A stretch of DNA of 10,063 nucleotides from assembly GCA_016213125.1 (NCBI GenBank), contig JACRBR010000149.1:1-10063 (forward strand). Reading direction: 5' to 3'. The stretch comes from Chloroflexota bacterium (GTDB lineage Bacteria > Chloroflexota > Dehalococcoidia > DSTF01 > JACRBR01). The notes under the pieces are model-generated. The model saw only the letters and a list, made by a program, of their open reading frames with translations, was not told the DNA's origin and did no database searches. The position numbers were made by a program, and so were the translations under genes. Of the stretch, positions 6,797 through 10,063 are shown piece after piece (within the stretch, counting starts at the first letter, position 1; the number at the start of each line of letters is the position of its first letter).

Positions 6797-8221
6797 TCAC
6801 CCCGCCCGCATCCGCCCCGTCGCGACGCGCCGCTGCTGGTCCCGCGACGCGTGCACCAGCAGCGCCGTGCTCACCAGGTAGTCGTCGTGTCCCTCCGCCG
6901 CTTCCACGAAGAAGTTCAGCGTGCTGTTCGCCCGATACGCCGCCCGCGCCAGCTCGCACTGCCGCCAGAACTCGCGCGACTCCGCCGACCCGTCGCCGCG
7001 GTACATCTTCAGCCGCCCGCCGTTCACCGACGCCAGCAGATCGAACCCGAGCTGCGACTTCGAGGCCGCCGTGAACTTCACCGCATCGACGCGCGCCGCG
7101 CCCAGCGCCTGCGCGATCAACCGCGCCGCCGTCTCGCCCAGCCCCGTCGCGTCCACCGCCACGCGCGCTACCTTCCACGCGCTGCGCAGCAGGTCGACGA
7201 TCTGCGGCAGCAACGTCTCGTGCGGCACGCCCGTCCAGGCGTACTGCTCGACGATCTCGACCCGCGGCTCCTGCACCAGCGCGTCCGCCGCCGGGTACGC
7301 CAGCCGCCCGATCGTCAGCACCGTCGCGTCGCGCACGTCGCCCGCGCTCCTCCCGGCAACCAACGACAGGCCGTCGTCCGGAGGCGCGTCCTCGCCGCCC
7401 GCGAGATCGAGGCCCGCCACGTACATCTCGCCCGCGGCCGGCTGCCGGAGCCGTTCGTGGCCGCCGCCGAGCTGCGCCCGCTGCGCCGCCGTGAACAGCC
7501 GCCCGCCCCCGGCGATCGTCTTCAGGCAGTACTGCGTCAGGAACAGTGGGTGGGTCGCCCCCAGCCGCGCGCGCTCCGCCTCCACGTACGCCGCGTATGC
7601 CGGCACGTGCGCGGCCACGCGCTGCCAGTCGTACTCGAAGTGGCGCCGCACGCCGTCACGCCGCTCCAACTCCAGGTTGTGCTGCTTCGCCCGCTCCAGC
7701 AGCGTGCGGTCATCCCACGCCGTCCCGTACAGGACCGTCGTCGCGTTCGCCGTCGCCGCCATCGGCCGGAACTCCCGGTCGAACTTCTCTTCGTCGACGT
7801 CCTGCGCCTCATCGACCTCCAGCAGGATCGACGCCGTATGCCCCACGACGTTCGCCCCCGGCTCCGCCGAGAGAAAGAGCGCCCGCGCGCGCCCCACCGT
7901 GATCGCGTTGTCCGAGAGCCGCGCGGCCCCCGCCAGACCCGCCTGCCCCATGCGCGACCACAGCCGCCGCATGCTGATCCGTAGCTGCGGCCGAAACGTC
8001 GGCGCGCACTTCACCGCGTCGGCGTCGCGATGCCCGTGCCGCAACAGCAGGAACAGCTCGATCTGCGACGACAACTCGTTCTTCCCGCCCTGCCGCGCGA
8101 TCTCCACCGTGAAGGTCAGTCCGCGCCGGTTCATCACGGAGTCGAAGATCGCGCGTCCGGCCTCGCACTGGTACGGCCGCAGCCGCGGCAGCTTCGCTCC
8201 TCCGATCATCGCCGCTTCCAT
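6797..8221 (-). CDS. Phage terminase large subunit (TerL)
   Basis: The 474-aa protein has both halves of a DNA-packaging motor. The ATPase domain shows LRPYQCEAGRAIFD (adenine-side motif), a Walker A variant ARQGGKNE (42-49), Walker B ILLEVDEAQD (132-141) and the coupling motif LYGTAWDD (164-171). The RNase H-like nuclease shows its three acidic motifs: GLDLAG (D272), VDATGLGE (D357) and GHDDYLVSTAL (D446/D447). All key residues are present, so it looks functional. Length is typical for the family. The start at 8221 has a GGAG only 3 nt upstream, so ATG 8209 is a possible alternative; the frame is open further upstream without conserved sequence. It lies 59 nt after the preceding gene and 60 nt before the HTH gene. 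Confidence 0.92.
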   Translation of the reverse strand: MEAAMIGGAKLPRLRPYQCEAGRAIFDSVMNRRGLTFTVEIARQGGKNELSSQIELFLLLRHGHRDADAVKCAPTFRPQLRISMRRLWSRMGQAGLAGAARLSDNAITVGRARALFLSAEPGANVVGHTASILLEVDEAQDVDEEKFDREFRPMAATANATTVLYGTAWDDRTLLERAKQHNLELERRDGVRRHFEYDWQRVAAHVPAYAAYVEAERARLGATHPLFLTQYCLKTIAGGGRLFTAAQRAQLGGGHERLRQPAAGEMYVAGLDLAGGEDAPPDDGLSLVAGRSAGDVRDATVLTIGRLAYPAADALVQEPRVEIVEQYAWTGVPHETLLPQIVDLLRSAWKVARVAVDATGLGETAARLIAQALGAARVDAVKFTAASKSQLGFDLLASVNGGRLKMYRGDGSAESREFWRQCELARAAYRANSTLNFFVEAAEGHDDYLVSTALLVHASRDQQRRVATGRMRAG

Positions 8222-8280
8222 ATTCTCCGTGGGTCCTTGTTGTTGGGCGCATGCCTCGCCCGGGCGCCCGCTCCCGGCCG

Positions 8281-8538
8281 TCAGCCGAACAGCCGCAGCA
8301 CCACCTGCGTCGCCACCGCCCCCGCCACCACGAACAGCAGCCCGTTCACGCGCGCGCGCACTTCCGCCAGGTCGCGCTCCAGCGCTCGCAGCCGCTCCGC
8401 GACGATCGCCCGGAACGCCGGCGCCGTCATCGTCTCCAGCGGCTCCGCCTCGCGGCGCTGTGCCGCCCGCCACCGGCGCATGAAGCGCCCCAGCGCCTCC
8501 CCGGCGGCGTCACGGTGCTCGACGTTGGTCTCGTTCAT
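8281..8538 (-). CDS. Small coiled-coil protein with C-terminal transmembrane segment (XhlA-like)
   Basis: This 85-aa protein has a charged helical region (FRAIVAERLRALERDLAEVRARV, about 42-64) with heptad-like spacing, followed by a single hydrophobic segment (GLLFVVAGAVATQVVL, about 66-81) at the very C-terminus. That architecture resembles XhlA-type phage accessory lysis proteins that work beside a holin, but the sequence alone does not prove it. The start at 8538 lies one base after the stop of the preceding gene, with GAGGTG upstream, so the genes are coupled. It precedes terL in the operon. An alternative is a generic membrane-tethered phage protein. Confidence 0.65.
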   Translation of the reverse strand: MNETNVEHRDAAGEALGRFMRRWRAAQRREAEPLETMTAPAFRAIVAERLRALERDLAEVRARVNGLLFVVAGAVATQVVLRLFG

Positions 8539-8539
8539 C

Positions 8540-8908
8540 TCACACCTCGTCTTCAACCCGCGCCCCCATCTGTTCGTTCATCTGCTCCAGCACCGACACC
8601 AGCGCCGACGACAGGTCCTTCGTCCGCTTCGGGCTCAGCCGGTACCGCACCGCTACCGCCTCGACGATCTGGCCCAGCAGCTTCAGCATCAGCGCGTGGT
8701 CTTTCTTCTCGTCGTTCACGGTCTGAGTCAGCCACACCCGCAGCAGCGTCACCTCGGGGTCGACGCTGTCGAGCTTGCCCGCCGCATCCACCACCTGCTG
8801 CGCGAGCCCCCCGTACACAACGCCAGCCGTGGCGGCCAGCGTCAGCGCTTGCGCATCGCCCGGCAGCGCCACATCACTGCCCGCCGCCTCAACATCGTCC
8901 GGAGTCAT
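8540..8908 (-). CDS. Helical hypothetical protein of the packaging cassette
   Basis: The 122-aa product has an acidic N-terminus (MTPDDVEAAGSDVALPG) and then predicted helices (VDPEVTLLRVWLTQTVN, HALMLKLLGQIVEAVAVRYRL, LSSALVSVLEQMNEQMG). It has no transmembrane segment and no recognisable catalytic motif. A soluble, all-helical protein upstream of terL could be a second small-terminase candidate or a scaffold-like protein; I cannot decide. Its start overlaps the preceding gene's stop by 4 nt (ATGA) and has GGAGG upstream, so it is part of the operon. Confidence 0.65.
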   Translation of the reverse strand: MTPDDVEAAGSDVALPGDAQALTLAATAGVVYGGLAQQVVDAAGKLDSVDPEVTLLRVWLTQTVNDEKKDHALMLKLLGQIVEAVAVRYRLSPKRTKDLSSALVSVLEQMNEQMGARVEDEV

Positions 8909-9147
8909 CCCCGCGCCTCCTCCCCGTCCAGCAGCGCCAGCACGTCGTCGATCTGCCCCTCCGGCAGCGATCGCGCCACCGCCGACACCCCCAGCAGCAG
9001 CAGCAGCGCCGCCCGCTCCCAGTCGTCGTGCTCGATCGCGGCTGCCAGCGCATCGCCGCTCGCCGGCTGGCGCACGGCGTGCCGGCGCGCCACGTTCCGG
9101 CGCGCCACGCTCCGGCGCCCTCGCCTGTCCCGATTGCGATGTGTCAT
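8905..9147 (-). CDS. Small hypothetical protein with Arg-rich repeat N-terminus
   Basis: This 80-aa protein starts with a very basic stretch (MTHRNRDRRGRRSVARRNVA) coded by palindromic and 15-bp repeats. It continues with a compact helical part (LAAAIEHDDWERAALLLLLGVSAVARSLPEGQIDDVLALLDGEE). The second half looks like a real conserved domain, while the first 25-30 residues look like translated repeat DNA. The start at 9147 overlaps the preceding stop by 4 nt (ATGA) and has GGAGG upstream; a longer reading from 9222 is not needed. No family recognised. Confidence 0.6.
   Translation of the reverse strand: MTHRNRDRRGRRSVARRNVARRHAVRQPASGDALAAAIEHDDWERAALLLLLGVSAVARSLPEGQIDDVLALLDGEEARG
9079..9123 (-). 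repeat. 15-bp in-frame tandem repeat, three units
   Basis: Units at 9079-9093, 9094-9108 and 9109-9123 share the pattern CGNNCCGGCGCGCCA, with the last unit degenerate at its end. The 15-bp period equals five codons and encodes the ARRNV/ARRHA-type repeats. The third unit runs into the GGCGCCCTCGCC core at 9114-9125 that is also found in the portal element. Confidence 0.6.
9114..9141 (-). repeat. Second copy of the palindromic-element core plus CATCGC(A/G)ATCGGGAC motif
   Basis: GGCGCCCTCGCC (9114-9125) matches exactly the hairpin core found twice in the portal element (5553-5564 and, inverted, 5608-5619). It is followed by GTCCCGATTGCGATG (9127-9141), which matches 14 of 15 bases at 6272-6286 in the HTH gene. 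Both copies of the second motif are translated in the same phase (HR-N/D-RDR). This points to a dispersed repeat family tolerated inside coding frames. Confidence 0.5.
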
Positions 9148-9470
9148 TGCGGCGTCCTCCTCAGAATCAGCAGCGAGAGCAGCAGCGTCCCCGCCAGCAG
9201 TGTCAGCCGCGACGCCAGCCACGGCGCGGTCGCGTAAAACGGCGCCACGTCGAACCCCAGCCGCTGTGCCGAGAACAGCGCCTGCGCGAACGCCGCCTGC
9301 ACCGCGATGCCCGCGTTCACCAGCGCCAGCGTCACGGCCGCCAGCCGCCGCCCTCGGCGCTCCAGCCCGATCCAGTGCGCGGCCAGCCAGGCGGCGTTGA
9401 ACCCCGCTGCGGCGGCGGTCAGACCGTCGGCCGCGAACGCCAACGCAGAGCCGGTATCCACGGTGCGCAC
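9144..9470 (-). CDS. Small multi-span membrane protein, first gene of the cassette (holin-like)
   Basis: The 108-aa product has about three hydrophobic segments (roughly residues 8-30, 43-62 and 82-103), short Arg-rich loops (LERRGRR) and a basic C-terminus (LILRRTPQ), so it should sit in the inner membrane. Size and topology fit a holin, but many small membrane proteins look alike. The GTG at 9470 was chosen because GGGAG lies 7 nt upstream and because it is downstream of the promoter. The ATG at 9551 in the same frame lies inside the -10/LexA region and cannot be used by this transcript. It leads the operon, and its stop overlaps the next start by 4 nt. Confidence 0.65.
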   Translation of the reverse strand: MRTVDTGSALAFAADGLTAAAAGFNAAWLAAHWIGLERRGRRLAAVTLALVNAGIAVQAAFAQALFSAQRLGFDVAPFYATAPWLASRLTLLAGTLLLSLLILRRTPQ

Positions 9471-9539
9471 TGCCTTTCTCCCTCGTGGAAGCAGCGCCCC
9501 TGCCCTTCGGGCGAAGCTGGACCTGGTTCGGATACGCGC

Positions 9540-9568
9540 ATCATAGAACATCTGTTCTAGTCCGTCAA
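9540..9568 (-). promoter_or_regulatory. Sigma-70 promoter of the packaging cassette
   Basis: On the minus strand, TTGACG (9563-9568) and TATGAT (9540-9545) are separated by exactly 17 bp. Each hexamer differs from consensus at one base. Transcription would start near 9533, giving an untranslated leader of about 60 nt that contains a small CTTCG/CGAAG hairpin before the GTG at 9470. Confidence 0.8.
9544..9559. promoter_or_regulatory. LexA (SOS) operator inside the cassette promoter
   Basis: TAGAACATCTGTTCTA is a perfect palindrome except for its central two bases and contains GAAC-N4-GTTC, the core of Bacillus/Mycobacterium-type LexA boxes. It fills most of the spacer and the first two bases of the -10 element, an ideal position for repression. 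The palindrome and its position are seen directly; LexA as the binding protein is inferred from the consensus. Confidence 0.75.
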
Positions 9569-9691
9569 ACGCGCACCGAAGCCGCCGCAGCACAACTGCG
9601 GAACTTTTTCGCCAGATCGTTGACGGCTGTAGTAGACGCGCCCGCCGCCCGGCGATTACGGTTGAGGACAACACGCACACGGAGGCGAGCT

Positions 9692-10063
9692 ATGACGAAG
9701 CTGCATCAACTGGGCTGGGGCGCCGCGGCCATCTTTGCGCTGCTCTTCGCGGCATCGCTCGCCCGCGATGCGCAGGGCGGCTCGCTCGATCCACCCAGCC
9801 CGCCGTCCTCGACGATGAAGGCGCTCGACGACCTGCCGCCCTCCTGGCACCAGACGCTCTCCGCCACCGGCGGCTGCTCGTCCGAGCGCTTCGAGTGCGT
9901 CATGCCGATCGTTGTGAACCCGTCATCGCCTCCCGGGACGGAGTTCGCGGCCGTCCTCGACCACGAGACCGGCCTCGTCTGGTCGCTCCACGCGTCGACC
10001 ACGACGGACGGTTGGAGCGGCGCAGCCTTCACCTGCCGCGCGATGCAGGTCGGCGGCCGCTAC
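9692..10063 (+). CDS. Exported DUF1566-type protein with GG-x-LDPP leader, 3' end beyond the window
   Basis: The frame opens with ATG at 9692 (GGAGG at 9681-9685, 6-nt spacing) and runs without a stop through the last base, giving 124 residues. A hydrophobic segment (about 8-25) is followed by QGGSLDPPSPPSSTMKALDDLPPSW. It then shares CSSERFECV and VLDHETGLVW with the 211-aa protein encoded at 762-1397 (CDSTRFECV, VLDHETGLVW), so it is a paralogue entering the same DUF1566/Lcl-type domain. The WRLPT..EL part would lie past the window edge. It is divergent from the LexA-controlled cassette and shares the 221-bp region 9471-9691 with it. No separate plus-strand promoter was convincing. Confidence 0.85.
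   Translation, partial: MTKLHQLGWGAAAIFALLFAASLARDAQGGSLDPPSPPSSTMKALDDLPPSWHQTLSATGGCSSERFECVMPIVVNPSSPPGTEFAAVLDHETGLVWSLHASTTTDGWSGAAFTCRAMQVGGRY

Noticed and set aside
6155..7984. Very long plus-strand open frame opposite terminase and portal genes
   Set aside because: Its translation is Arg/Pro/His-rich low complexity without domains; it is the shadow of GC-rich minus-strand genes that carry clear TerL and HTH motifs.
8222..8280. GC-rich palindrome before terL as another copy of the dispersed repeat
   Set aside because: It shares GGAGCG and GGGCGCCCG-type composition but lacks the 12-bp core and the paired hairpins; similarity may reflect base composition.
6921..9400. Long plus-strand open frames across the terL and small-gene region
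   Set aside because: Ser/Arg/Ala/Pro-biased shadows of the minus-strand operon, with no ribosome binding site or recognisable family.
9471..9680. Longer reading of the first cassette gene, including an ATG at 9551
   Set aside because: It would start upstream of or inside the promoter and LexA box; the GTG at 9470 has a good ribosome binding site.

Overview
This is a GC-rich bacterial window, probably chromosomal, with tightly packed genes, 4-nt start/stop overlaps and strong GGAGG-type ribosome binding sites. The best taxonomic clues are a GAAC-N4-GTTC (Bacillus/Actinobacteria/Chloroflexota-type) LexA operator and secreted proteins with a shared G-G-x-L-D-P-P-G-P-P leader. I associate that leader with Chloroflexota (Dehalococcoidia-like) genomes. 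That placement is an inference from memory, not a database result.

Layout. (1) 1-575: end of a small gene, probably an antitoxin, whose stop codon overlaps the GTG start of a PIN-domain (VapC-like) protein. (2) 762-4679: four genes for exported proteins, two on the minus strand (a DUF1566/Lcl-type protein and a 389-aa right-handed beta-helix protein) and two on the plus strand (a tandem pair of 284-aa beta-helix paralogues). A fifth member, another DUF1566-type protein, starts at 9692 and runs off the window. All five share an N-terminal hydrophobic segment followed by the GG-x-LDPP motif, joined to two unrelated kinds of exported domain. (3) 4746-9470: seven tightly spaced minus-strand genes read as one operon. 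In order of transcription they are a small multi-span membrane protein, two small proteins of unknown function, a coiled-coil/single-TM protein, a complete terminase large subunit, a Cys-cluster helix-turn-helix protein in the usual small-terminase neighbourhood, and an SPP1-gp6-like portal protein. The cassette stops after portal: no protease, capsid or tail gene follows in this window.

Regulation. The packaging cassette has a near-consensus sigma-70 promoter (TTGACG, 17-bp spacer, TATGAT). A perfect 16-bp palindrome of the LexA-box type lies inside it, so the sequence predicts that DNA damage switches on a packaging module. The divergent DUF1566-type gene shares that intergenic region.

Repeats. 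An 89-bp palindromic doublet sits in frame inside the portal gene and adds about 30 residues. The same 12-bp core recurs at the start of one of the small cassette genes. The window also has a tandem gene duplication, a 15-bp in-frame tandem repeat and a short CTAACCT-type repeat at the cassette's downstream edge. I saw no tRNA, rRNA or CRISPR array.
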